This document shows positions 1 through 7,165 of a stretch of 7,905 nt of DNA, piece by piece. Every line of letters begins with the position of its first letter. Within the stretch, counting starts at the first letter, position 1. This stretch comes from CALHAX01 sp039816705 (GTDB lineage Bacteria; Pseudomonadota; Alphaproteobacteria; Rhizobiales; CALHAX01), in contig JBCBXF010000155.1 of assembly GCA_039816705.1 (NCBI GenBank), positions 1-7,905 on the forward strand, in the 5' to 3' direction. A model generated the notes under the pieces. It was not told where the DNA came from. It was given only the letters and a program-made list of their open reading frames with translations, and searched no databases. Both the position numbers and the translations under genes were made by a program.

Positions 1-764
1 AGAGCATTAGCGGCTTGTGGCGAATTGCCTTCGAGTCGTTCGTAAGCGTCGAGGGTGTCGAAGAGCCGTTCAATTTCCGGGTCCGACAGATACCGCTCAC
101 ACGCATGCGATTTGTAGCGTGCGACGAGGCGAACCGGATTCGAGTTCTCGTCCCGCCACCCCCAGATCTCTGCCAGGTTGAACATTTTTAAGAGAAGCGA
201 AAGCGTATGGTTCGCGGCGCCGGGTCCACCGGTTGCGTTTGGGCTCCGACGTGTTCGGCTTTGCATTTTTCTCCGCGTCGCCGTGCGGCCGTCTCTGACG
301 TCTTGCTTCAAGCGCTCAACATCGCGCCGCGTGATCTGTCGGACAGGGACGGGTCCGATCAGCGGCAAGATGTGGTTTTTGATGTTGAGGGCGTCGTTGG
401 CGACAGACGAGGGGCGTTTGTGGTGCCGCGCATGCTCGTCCAAGAACCGCTCGCACAGGTCAGACATGAGCGGCTCGCCTGCCACGGCCCCGTAGCGCAG
501 TGAATCAACATCATCGCCCAGACGAATTTCGCTGAGAAGCCGCTGCGCTTCGTTGCGTGCAGACTCGACGGTGTGGGGTGAACCGACCTCTCCGATGGTC
601 AGCCATTTCTACTTTCCCTGAAACCGGACTTTGAGGGCGAAGATTTTTCGCTTTGGACGGGCGCGACAGCAAAAGCCGCGCACGGCGCTGTCCCAGAGCG
701 TGTCTCCAGGCTTCATCGCATCGACGGATCGTTTGGTCAGTTTGCGTTCTGAAAGGCTCGGCAT
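1..764 (-). pseudogene. Tyrosine recombinase (P4/DUF4102-type phage integrase), amber-interrupted and cut by the left window edge
   Basis: Read on the minus strand from ATG at 764-762, with a GAGG Shine-Dalgarno at 776-773. The N-terminus (MPSLSERKLTKRSVDAMKPG, then TLWDSAVRGF) is the arm-binding DUF4102-like domain of P4-type integrases. After it come the hallmark KWLTIGEVGSPHTVESAR, a core-binding domain (about residues 100-185) and the typical KMFNLAEIWGWR (residues 193-204) that leads into the catalytic domain. Such enzymes integrate and excise genomic islands at tRNA genes. Codon 52 (bases 611-609) is TAG, inside RFQGK*KWLTIG, where the family has a basic or polar residue. The frame is otherwise open for all 254 visible codons, so the lesion looks like one recent substitution. 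A product restarting at Met100 would lack the arm-binding domain. The catalytic Arg, His and Tyr lie beyond the left edge and cannot be judged. The family call is firm; loss of function is likely, since amber readthrough cannot be excluded. Confidence 0.88.
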
Positions 765-915
765 AGGGGGGACCTCAGCTGTACTTTTCTAGAGGTCGCG
801 AGGCTTCTTTCTGGCGACCATAGAGCCGAAATTTAGTCCCAAACCGTATCAGTTGACGAGGTCTAAGTGGTTGAATTTTCTATGTATTGAGTAGTCCTTC
901 GTAAGCCCCGATCGG
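765..915. other. Integrase leader and element end
   Basis: No gene is seen here. The stretch separates the integrase start from the tRNA-derived attachment site and should hold the integrase promoter, reading leftward; I see no convincing -35/-10 pair. The hexamer GAGGTC occurs at 792-797 and 858-863 on the plus strand and at 776-771 on the minus strand. It occurs again inside the tRNA fragment at 928-933. TCTAGAGGTC is repeated exactly at 788-797 and 924-933. These could be integrase arm-type binding sites, but they are short and unproven. Confidence 0.35.
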
Positions 916-961
916 ATTGTGGATCTAGAGGTCCCCCGTTCGAACCGGGGAGGCGGTACCA
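916..961 (+). tRNA. 3' fragment of tRNA-His (GTG), probable attachment site (attR) of the element on its left
   Basis: In tRNA numbering the sequence gives: anticodon loop TTGTGGA at 917-923 with anticodon GTG at 919-921; 3' anticodon strand TCTAG (924-928); variable loop AGGTC (929-933); a perfect T-stem CCCCG/CGGGG (934-938, 946-950) around TTCGAAC; 3' acceptor strand AGGCGGT (951-957); A73 (958); and encoded CCA (959-961). The 5' side does not fit. The anticodon stem degenerates beyond two pairs, there is no D-arm, and no ACCGCCT-like strand lies about 70 bases upstream. This is therefore a partial copy, not a working tRNA. Integrases of the adjacent type recombine in the 3' part of tRNA genes and leave such a direct repeat at the far end of the island. 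The left boundary of homology is uncertain by a few bases. Confidence 0.8.
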
Positions 962-973
962 CTTACTCGTGTC

Positions 974-993
974 GCGTGATGTGCACGTCACGC
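974..993. promoter_or_regulatory. 20-bp near-perfect palindrome, possible operator
   Basis: The arms GCGTGA (974-979) and TCACGC (988-993) are exact reverse complements. The centre GTGCAC is itself a palindrome, so 9 of 10 base pairs match and only the 980/987 pair fails. It lies 12 bases after the tRNA remnant and about 80 bases before the putative Pho box. No T-run follows, so it is not an ordinary intrinsic terminator. The symmetry suits a dimeric repressor or activator, but no regulator gene is visible in the window. Confidence 0.4.
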
Positions 994-1075
994 TGGAAGG
1001 CCGGCCCGATTTCCCTGCACCCTCAGGCGCGTTGTCCCCAGAGCATTGTCTACGCTGGACTCGCGGCGGCAGTTG

Positions 1076-1093
1076 CCGTCATCTTGCTGTGAT
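1076..1093 (+). promoter_or_regulatory. Putative Pho box (PhoB site) of the phn operon
   Basis: CCGTCAT (1076-1082) and CTGTGAT (1087-1093) are two 7-base direct repeats separated by 4 bases. Against the known PhoB half-site CTGTCAT they match 6 of 7 each, with the required 11-base period. A TATTTG at 1105-1110 begins 11 bases after the box, where the -10 element of a PhoB-activated promoter is expected. No good -35 is seen, which is also usual for such promoters. The downstream phnD fits a phosphate-starvation regulon. The site is short and was judged by eye. Confidence 0.6.
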
Positions 1094-1104
1094 CTAACGT
1101 TGAG

Positions 1105-1110
1105 TATTTG
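1105..1110 (+). promoter_or_regulatory. Candidate -10 element of the phnD promoter
   Basis: TATTTG matches the TATAAT consensus only in its first three bases. It is proposed because of its distance from the putative Pho box. With TTGCTG at 1084-1089 as a -35 the spacer would be 15 bases, which is short. An alternative pairing is TTGCCG (1073-1078) with TAACGT (1095-1100), 16 bases apart. The start of transcription is not settled. Confidence 0.3.
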
Positions 1111-1140
1111 TGCGGAGACATCAACGAAACTGGGAGACAG

Positions 1141-2112
1141 ATGATGAAAATGCTTCTCGGCGTCACAGCCGCGGTTGCCCTCAGCCTTGCGCTTGCCACA
1201 CCACAGGCCGCCGTTGCGAAGGAGTGCCCGCGCGGCACCCTCGACAAGCAGTATTGTGACCGTGACAACGATCAGATCGCTGACCTGCCACTCGACGAGT
1301 CGAAATGGGTCGACCCGTCGACCATCATTTTCTCATATACGCCGGTCGAAGATCCAGCTGTCTACGCGAAGGTCTGGGACGGCTTCATCAAACACATGTC
1401 GGAAGTGACCGGCAAAAAAGTCGTGTTTTTCCCGGTCCAGTCCTATGCCGCGCAATATGAAGCGATGCGCTCGGGCCGCCTCCACATCGCCGGTGTCAAC
1501 ACGGGCGGCAATCCGGTGGCCGTATCGTGCGCCGGTATGGTGCCGTTTGCGATGATGGCCTCGAAAGATGGCTCGTTCGGATACGAGATGGAAATTATCG
1601 TGCCCGCCGACAGCAAGATCCAGGCGCCGGCCGACCTGAAGGGCAAGACCTTGGCATTCACCTCGCCGACGTCGAACTCCGGCTTCAAGGCGCCGTCAGC
1701 AATCCTGAAGAGCAGTTTCAGCCTCGAAGCGGACAAGGATTTCAAAACGACCTTCTCCGGCAAACATGACAACTCAATCCTCGGCGTCGCAAACAACGAT
1801 TACGAGGCCGCAGCAGTTGCCAACTCCGTGCTGAAGCGAATGATTGCGCGCAACGCGGTCGACCCGACCAAAATCCGTTCGATTTACAAGTCGCAGACCT
1901 TCCCGACGACAGGGTACGGCCATGCGCACAATCTTCATCCGGCCGTGGCCGCCAAGGTCAAACAGGCGTTCTTCACGTTTGATTGGGACGGCTCAGATCT
2001 CCAGAAAGAGTTCAAGAAAGAGGGGCGTTTCGTCGCGATCCACCACAAGAGTGACTGGGCTGTCATTCGTCAGATCGATGCAGCCAACGGCGTGAGCTAC
2101 GACTGCAAATAG
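1141..2112 (+). CDS. phnD: Phosphonate/phosphite-type ABC transporter periplasmic binding protein (PhnD family)
   Basis: This is the periplasmic receptor of a phosphonate-type importer; it delivers ligand to the PhnE permeases. The 323-residue product opens with a signal peptide (hydrophobic about residues 5-20) and probably cleaves after AVA at residue 26. The fold is periplasmic-binding-protein type II. Typical PhnD stretches include FSYTPVEDPAVY, VVFFPVQSYAAQYEAMRSGR and SPTSNSGF (residues 175-182). The last is the Ser/Thr-rich loop that in this family holds the phosphonate or phosphate oxygens. Near the mature N-terminus C29 and C39 flank D40-x-D42-x-D44-x3-D48, a calcium-loop-like pattern; C130 and C322 are the other cysteines. 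The start at 1141 has GGGAGA (1131-1136) at good spacing. An in-frame ATG at 1108 lacks this and would put a hydrophilic stretch before the signal peptide. It is first in its operon, behind a putative Pho box. The exact ligand (phosphonate, phosphite, phosphate ester) cannot be read from sequence. Confidence 0.93.
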   Translation: MMKMLLGVTAAVALSLALATPQAAVAKECPRGTLDKQYCDRDNDQIADLPLDESKWVDPSTIIFSYTPVEDPAVYAKVWDGFIKHMSEVTGKKVVFFPVQSYAAQYEAMRSGRLHIAGVNTGGNPVAVSCAGMVPFAMMASKDGSFGYEMEIIVPADSKIQAPADLKGKTLAFTSPTSNSGFKAPSAILKSSFSLEADKDFKTTFSGKHDNSILGVANNDYEAAAVANSVLKRMIARNAVDPTKIRSIYKSQTFPTTGYGHAHNLHPAVAAKVKQAFFTFDWDGSDLQKEFKKEGRFVAIHHKSDWAVIRQIDAANGVSYDCK

Positions 2113-2118
2113 ATAGTC

Positions 2119-2139
2119 TTACGGCCCCGTGGCCCGTAA
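2119..2139 (+). other. Small stem-loop just after phnD
   Basis: TTACGG (2119-2124) pairs with CCGTAA (2134-2139). The stem can extend by two G-C pairs if C2133 bulges out. It starts six bases after the phnD stop and has no T-run. It may act with the stronger hairpin at 2200-2229 to protect the phnD mRNA 3' end. Confidence 0.4.
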
Positions 2140-2199
2140 TCGCCGATCCGCTCCCATGAACGCGCTCCCGCGGACGGATCAACACGTCAGACGACACAT

Positions 2200-2229
2200 G
2201 TGCGGCACCGCGGATAGCAGGTGCCGCAC
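2200..2229 (+). other. Strong stem-loop between phnD and phnC
   Basis: GTGCGGCACC (2200-2209) and GGTGCCGCAC (2220-2229) form a perfect, GC-rich 10-bp stem with a 10-base loop. A competing hairpin, CAGGTG/CACCTG at 2218-2232, shares the 3' arm. No U-tract follows, so it is a poor intrinsic terminator. In many ABC operons a hairpin after the binding-protein gene raises its mRNA stability relative to the ATPase and permease genes, and that is the likely role here. It lies in the 153-base gap, the longest in the transporter part. Confidence 0.55.
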
Positions 2230-2265
2230 CTGACGATTTACCCTCCCGCCGGAACATGACTTCAC

Positions 2266-3162
<897 letters not shown>

Positions 3163-3166
3163 CGCG

Positions 3167-4030
3167 ATGTCGCCGTTGCCGAACACGTCACCCATGTCTT
3201 CGAGGGCCAAATCGTCGCCGGCCACGCCAACGGCTGCGCGGTATCCAACGAGTTGGCGCAAACCACCGTTCATCACCAATCCATTGCTGCGCTGGACGCT
3301 ATGGGTGGGCGCCGGCATCTATCTCGCCATCGCGCTCGGCACGCTCGAAGTGAACTGGTCACGTGTCGCAGAGGGAATCCCGCGCGGACAAAAATTCATC
3401 GCTGCATTTTTTCCTCCAGATTTTATCAGTCGTTGGGATTCGATCATCGATGGCATCCTCGAGAGCATTTGGATGACGATCATCGCAACCGTGGCCGGCA
3501 TTGCGCTATCGGTGCCCGTCGGCCTTGGCGCCGCGCGCAATCTCGCACCTCTGCCGATTTATCTCTTTTGCCGGGCAATCGTTGCGCTCTCCCGCACATT
3601 CCCGGAAATCATCCTCGCCATCTTCGCAGTCAAACTCTTCGGCTTCGGCCCCTTCGCCGGCTTCCTCGCGCTGTCGATCGCGACGATCGGGTTCTTCGCC
3701 AAGTTGCTCGCCGAAGACATCGAGAACATGGACGTGAGCCAGGCCGAGGCGGTGAAGGCCACCGGCGCGAGCTGGTTTCAATGGGTCAACTACGCCGTCC
3801 AGCCGCAGGTCATGCCCCGCATGATCGGTCTTTCGATGTACCGCCTCGATATCAATTTTCGCGAATCCGCCGTCGTCGGTATCGTCGGTGGCGGCGGCAT
3901 TGGCGCAACGCTCCTCACGGCGTTCGACCGTTATGAGTTCGACAGCGCGGCTGCGATCCTGCTGATCATTATCGCCATCGTCATGACGCTGGAATATCTC
4001 TCCGGCTACCTCCGCCGGTGGGTGCAATAA
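3167..4030 (+). CDS. phnE: Phosphonate ABC transporter permease 1 (PhnE family)
   Basis: Inner-membrane permease subunit that should pair with the next gene's product to form the channel driven by PhnC. From ATG 3167 it has 287 residues. A Ser/Pro/Thr-rich cytoplasmic N-terminus of about 38 residues is followed by a first membrane segment (about 43-60) and four to five more. The binding-protein-dependent permease (EAA) motif is EAVKATGASWFQWVNYAV, with QPQVMP after it (from residue 194). It contacts the ATPase. FRESAVVGIVGGGGIGATL is the characteristic PhnE stretch. The open frame extends upstream to 2990 inside phnC, but that part is Thr/Pro-rich translation of the hexamer repeat in another frame, so I reject it. 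ATG 3167, four bases after the phnC stop, is the most economical start; ATG 3194 is possible. The Shine-Dalgarno is weak, and translational coupling to phnC is likely. Confidence 0.92.
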   Translation: MSPLPNTSPMSSRAKSSPATPTAARYPTSWRKPPFITNPLLRWTLWVGAGIYLAIALGTLEVNWSRVAEGIPRGQKFIAAFFPPDFISRWDSIIDGILESIWMTIIATVAGIALSVPVGLGAARNLAPLPIYLFCRAIVALSRTFPEIILAIFAVKLFGFGPFAGFLALSIATIGFFAKLLAEDIENMDVSQAEAVKATGASWFQWVNYAVQPQVMPRMIGLSMYRLDINFRESAVVGIVGGGGIGATLLTAFDRYEFDSAAAILLIIIAIVMTLEYLSGYLRRWVQ

Positions 4031-4842
4031 TGCCCGTTCGCGAGACCAACGCCGGACCAGTCTGGCGCCGCCGCACAAGCGCAAGCCAGTGGGCCGTTTG
4101 GGCAGGCTGGCTCGTCGGTGTCGCGATTGTCGCTTACGCGTGGAAACTCGTGTCCGACAAGACGGTCTGGTTTTTCGTGTCGGATGCTCCCCGCCAGGCG
4201 GCGGACATGGCATCGCGCATGGTGCCGCCGAAATGGTCTTACGCCGATCAGCTCTGGCGGCCGCTCTGGGATACGCTGAACATTGCCACTCTTGGGACCA
4301 TGATCGCCCTGCTTATCGCGTTTCCGTTGGCGTTCCTCGCTGCGCGCAACACGACCCCACACCCGGTCGTCCGGGCCGGCGCGCTTTTCACAATCGTCGC
4401 ATCCCGCTCGATCAATTCGCTGATCTGGGCGCTGATGCTGGTTGCAATCATCGGCCCGGGCGTGTTCGCAGGCGTGATCGCCATCGCGCTGCGGTCGGTC
4501 GGTTTCTGCGCAAAACTGCTCTATGAAGCGATAGAGGAAATCGATCCCAAGCAGGTTGAGGCGATCACCGCAACGGGCGCGAGCGCGGCGCAACGCCTGT
4601 CCTTCGGTATCGTGCCGCAAATTCTGCCGACGTTTGCCGGGGTCTCCGTCTTCCGATGGGATATTAACATCCGGGAATCAACTGTTCTCGGTCTTGTTGG
4701 AGCGGGCGGCATCGGCATCCAGCTCGACGCGTCGATCTCGACGCTCGCATGGACGCAGGTTTCGTTGATCTTGCTGATGATCCTTGGCACCGTCATCGTC
4801 AGCGAATGGGTTTCCGCCCGCGTGCGCCACGCGATTATCTAA
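4030..4842 (+). CDS. phnE: Phosphonate ABC transporter permease 2 (PhnE family)
   Basis: Second PhnE-type permease of 270 residues, a paralogue of the preceding gene. The shared architecture is an N-terminal membrane segment (about 21-41), a periplasmic loop, then a membrane bundle with the EAA motif EAITATGASAAQRLSFGI and VPQILP after it (from residue 177). The PhnE signature NIRESTVLGLVGAGGIGIQL follows. Paired PhnE proteins usually form a heterodimeric channel, and the window has exactly one PhnC and one PhnD to match. Its ATG overlaps the stop of phnE1 (TAATG at 4028-4032), so the two are translationally coupled, with GGTGGG just upstream. An in-frame GTG at 4018 would add four residues; I prefer the ATG. 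Confidence 0.92.
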   Translation: MPVRETNAGPVWRRRTSASQWAVWAGWLVGVAIVAYAWKLVSDKTVWFFVSDAPRQAADMASRMVPPKWSYADQLWRPLWDTLNIATLGTMIALLIAFPLAFLAARNTTPHPVVRAGALFTIVASRSINSLIWALMLVAIIGPGVFAGVIAIALRSVGFCAKLLYEAIEEIDPKQVEAITATGASAAQRLSFGIVPQILPTFAGVSVFRWDINIRESTVLGLVGAGGIGIQLDASISTLAWTQVSLILLMILGTVIVSEWVSARVRHAII

Positions 4843-4901
4843 GCGTTATGATCCGGCATGGCGTACGAACCGGAACGCCTCCACAGCATGAGACGCCGCT
4901 G

Positions 4902-6146
4902 ATGAAACTCACAGACGAAGAGCAGGCCATGCAGGCCGGTGAGGCGGGTGCTGCGCGGCAATGGGCGATCACGCATCAGATCGATGTCGCGCGCATGTTC
5001 GATGCGGCCGACATGGTGCCGGTAAGCCAAGCGCACATGATGGCCGACCCGGAATCGCTCGGCGAGGCAGGCGTCGCATTTTTCGAAAGCTTCGCATGTC
5101 TGCCCGACGCTGAACGCCGTGTACGTGTCCCGATGATCACCGATCCAAGGGGCGTTGATCTCAGTTGTTATGAACCGCTTGGTCAGACCGAGGTCATGGC
5201 GAACCTTGAGCGCCGATTCATCGCCGCCTGCGAAGCGCTTGGCGTCATAATGACCGACACCTGCATCAACTATCAGACGGTCATGCCGCCGGTGCGCGGT
5301 GATCACGTCGCCTATGGAGATACCGGCGTCGTGATCTATGCCAATAGCGTTTGCGGTGCGCGATCGAACTTCGAAGGTGGCCCCTCGGCCCTTGCAGCCG
5401 GATTGACGGGACGCACGCCACGCTACGGTCTGCATCTCGATCAACATCGCCAAGCGACGCGTCGTTTCCGCGTGACGGTGCAGCCGAACGGCCTGACAGA
5501 TTGGGGCGTGCTGGGGGCCGTCATCGGGCGCCGCGCGGGGTCGTATTGGGAAGTCCCTGTTGTCGAAGGGATCGAAACGACGCCGACATCTGATGAGATC
5601 AAGCATTTTGGTGCTGCGATGGCGAGTTATGGCTCGACACCGCTCTTTCATATCGTCGGCGTTACGCCGGAGTGCGAGCGGATCGAGGATATCGGCGGCG
5701 CGGCGCTGGATGCGGAGAAAATAACCGCGGACGACCTTGAAGATCTGCGTGCACCGTTCGGCGCGATTGGAGAAAAAGTCGACGTTGTCGTGTTCGCAGC
5801 ACCGCAGCTGTCGCTTGTTGAAATGCAGCAGGTCGCAGACCTATGCCGTGGCCGCAAGCGTCATAACGAAACGGCGCTGATCGTCTGCACGCCCGCAGCT
5901 GTCTACACGGATGCACGCCGTATGGGGTTCGTCGCCGATATCGAGGCGTTCGGCGGACGCGTGCTCCAAGGTACCTGCTTTTATCAGCAGTACGCGCGCG
6001 AAATTGGCGAGGCGAATGGCTGGCGACGGCTCCTGTCGAACTCGACCAAGATCGTGAACATTCTCGGGGGGTATGGCTACGCCCCGGCGCTGGCGTCGAT
6101 GGAAGACTGCATTGCCTCCGCCGTGGCCGGGAGTGTGGTGGCATGA
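4902..6146 (+). CDS. Aconitase X (AcnX, DUF521) catalytic large subunit
   Basis: Large subunit of a two-gene AcnX dehydratase of the aconitase superfamily. These enzymes remove water from a hydroxy acid using an iron-sulfur cluster. Characterised members are cis-3-hydroxy-L-proline dehydratase and archaeal mevalonate-5-phosphate dehydratase. Family landmarks in the 414-residue product are the N-terminus MKLTDEEQAMQAGEAG; DTCINYQ (118-125) at the usual TCxxY position; YANSVCGARSNFEGGPSAL (146-164); GRTPRYGLHLD (170-180); GTC (357-359) at the position of the usual DTC; and NSTKIV (380-385). C121 and C359 are likely cluster ligands by family comparison. An in-frame ATG at 4848 would add 18 unconserved residues, so I chose 4902, where family homology begins. 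It lies 59 bases after phnE2 and overlaps the small-subunit gene by ATGA. That places it in the transporter operon and suggests it acts on the imported compound or a product of it. The substrate is unknown. Confidence 0.88.
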   Translation: MKLTDEEQAMQAGEAGAARQWAITHQIDVARMFDAADMVPVSQAHMMADPESLGEAGVAFFESFACLPDAERRVRVPMITDPRGVDLSCYEPLGQTEVMANLERRFIAACEALGVIMTDTCINYQTVMPPVRGDHVAYGDTGVVIYANSVCGARSNFEGGPSALAAGLTGRTPRYGLHLDQHRQATRRFRVTVQPNGLTDWGVLGAVIGRRAGSYWEVPVVEGIETTPTSDEIKHFGAAMASYGSTPLFHIVGVTPECERIEDIGGAALDAEKITADDLEDLRAPFGAIGEKVDVVVFAAPQLSLVEMQQVADLCRGRKRHNETALIVCTPAAVYTDARRMGFVADIEAFGGRVLQGTCFYQQYAREIGEANGWRRLLSNSTKIVNILGGYGYAPALASMEDCIASAVAGSVVA

Positions 6147-6586
6147 GTGAACGGCCACCCCGTGAATTGCGCTGCCACATCGGCATCGGCCCGGCGGTGA
6201 GCGGCGTCGCCCTCGTGGCGCAGGACAATTTTTCTGCCCGGTACGATCTTGATCGTCTGACCGGAATTTTCTCCAGGCCGGAACATGCGCTCGCCGGACA
6301 GTCTTATGTCGATCGCATCCTCGTCTTGAACACAGCGAAGGGTGGCGTTGCGTCAGCGTGGATGCTGCACGAAATGGTCGCGCGCGGCCTCAGCCCGAAA
6401 GCGATCCTGTTCAACACCGCCAACACGATCCTGGCGCAGGGCGCTGCATTCGCCGGGCTCGCAATGTGCGACCGCTTCGATGCGGGGGATATCACCCAAC
6501 TGATCACAACGGGGGAGCACGTTGACGTCTTTCCTGGCGAAGGCCGATGCATCGTGCGTAACGCGCCGCCTGAGGCTGCCGGTTAA
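6143..6586 (+). CDS. Aconitase X small (swivel, DUF126) subunit
   Basis: Small, swivelling-domain subunit (147 residues) that completes the active site of the large subunit encoded just upstream. In other lineages the two are fused. Family features are GPAVSGVALVAQDNFSARYD near the N-terminus (16-35), HALAGQS (48-54), RILVLNTAKGGVASAWML (58-75) and ILFNTANTILAQGAAFAGLAMCDRFD further on. The Ser71 loop in AKGGVAS corresponds to the serine loop of aconitases that supplies the catalytic base, so Ser71 is the best candidate for that role. The ATG overlaps the large-subunit TGA (ATGA at 6143-6146), the arrangement expected for a 1:1 complex. Length is near the family norm. The assignment is firm; the substrate is not. 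Confidence 0.88.
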   Translation: MSERPPRELRCHIGIGPAVSGVALVAQDNFSARYDLDRLTGIFSRPEHALAGQSYVDRILVLNTAKGGVASAWMLHEMVARGLSPKAILFNTANTILAQGAAFAGLAMCDRFDAGDITQLITTGEHVDVFPGEGRCIVRNAPPEAAG

Positions 6587-6742
6587 GCGTGAAAGCGTGG
6601 CCGACGGGCATGACCGGATGAGGTCGGCAACGTGGTGAACGACGAGATCGGTTGCGCTCGGCTTCTGCCTGCGATACCCGCAGCTGAAACGTCGACCGGC
6701 CCCTCGGCCCCCTGATATTGCGAGCCCCAAGGAACGCCCCTG
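6587..6742. other. Gap between acnX small subunit and the membrane-protein gene
   Basis: This 156-base gap is long for the operon. I see no open gene, no RNA and no convincing terminator. Only weak hairpins are present: CCGAC/GTCGG at 6601-6605 and 6623-6627, and GGCC/GGCC around 6700, neither with a T-run. AAGGAA (6729-6734) near its end is the Shine-Dalgarno of the next gene. A separate promoter here is possible but not recognisable. Confidence 0.4.
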
Positions 6743-7144
6743 ATGGAAAACTTTTCACCCGAGATGGATCTCGTCTACCGCGTCGGTGCTGCCGCTGCGG
6801 TTCTGTTTGTCATTGCCTGGATCGGCAACCTGATCAGTTTTTCGAACCGCTTTATGAATGCGCTCGTGACCGCGATCCTGTTCGGTATCGTCAATGCGGG
6901 TGCGCTGTATGCGATCAACGCGATCACGATCCCCGAGAGCCTGCAGGAAGCGATGAACAATCGCTGGTTGCAGACCGTGCTGCTTGGCGCCGGTCTTGTG
7001 TTTGTCGTTGATTTGGTCGCGAACGTTTTGTCGTTCTCGAACCGCTTTGTCTCCGCGCTGGTCACCGTCATTGTGTTCGTCGCGCTCTACGCTTTGGCGC
7101 TCTACATGACCGGCGGTGTTCCAAACGTCGAGCTGCCGACCTGA
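6743..7144 (+). CDS. Small membrane protein with two tandem 65-residue repeats, function unknown
   Basis: I do not recognise a named family. The 133-residue product has four likely membrane helices (about 12-31, 38-58, 76-95 and 103-122) and few charged residues. It is an internal duplication. IGNLISFSNRFMNALVT (27-43) aligns with VANVLSFSNRFVSALVT (92-108), and NAGALY (51-56) with LALALY-like residues (116-121), at a constant offset of 65 residues. The loop SFSNRF joins helices 1-2 and 3-4 and is identical in both copies, so it may bind something or set topology. There is a good Shine-Dalgarno, AAGGAA at 6729-6734. The hydrolase gene starts 21 bases after its stop, so the two are probably co-transcribed. 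It could be an accessory of transport or a membrane anchor; nothing in the sequence decides this. Confidence 0.8.
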   Translation: MENFSPEMDLVYRVGAAAAVLFVIAWIGNLISFSNRFMNALVTAILFGIVNAGALYAINAITIPESLQEAMNNRWLQTVLLGAGLVFVVDLVANVLSFSNRFVSALVTVIVFVALYALALYMTGGVPNVELPT

Positions 7145-7165
7145 GCGAGAGACTTTGCACACCTG

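Noticed and set aside
178..503. Two plus-strand open frames of 98-105 codons
   Set aside because: They lie antisense to the integrase, whose minus-strand translation shows clear family motifs throughout; these frames show no recognisable domain.
885..961. A complete tRNA-His gene
   Set aside because: There is no D-arm and no 5' acceptor strand to pair with AGGCGGT, and the anticodon stem fails beyond two pairs.
2200..2235. Rho-independent terminator after phnD
   Set aside because: The stem is strong but no U-tract follows; a read-through hairpin within an operon fits better.
4749..4901. N-terminal extension of AcnX to the start of its open frame or to ATG 4848
   Set aside because: The part before 4842 overlaps phnE2, and residues from ATG 4848 do not resemble the family, which begins at MKLTDEE.
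6504..6758. Minus-strand open frame spanning the acnX-membrane-protein gap
   Set aside because: It overlaps acnX coding sequence, its product is Arg-rich without a domain, and no ribosome-binding site supports it.
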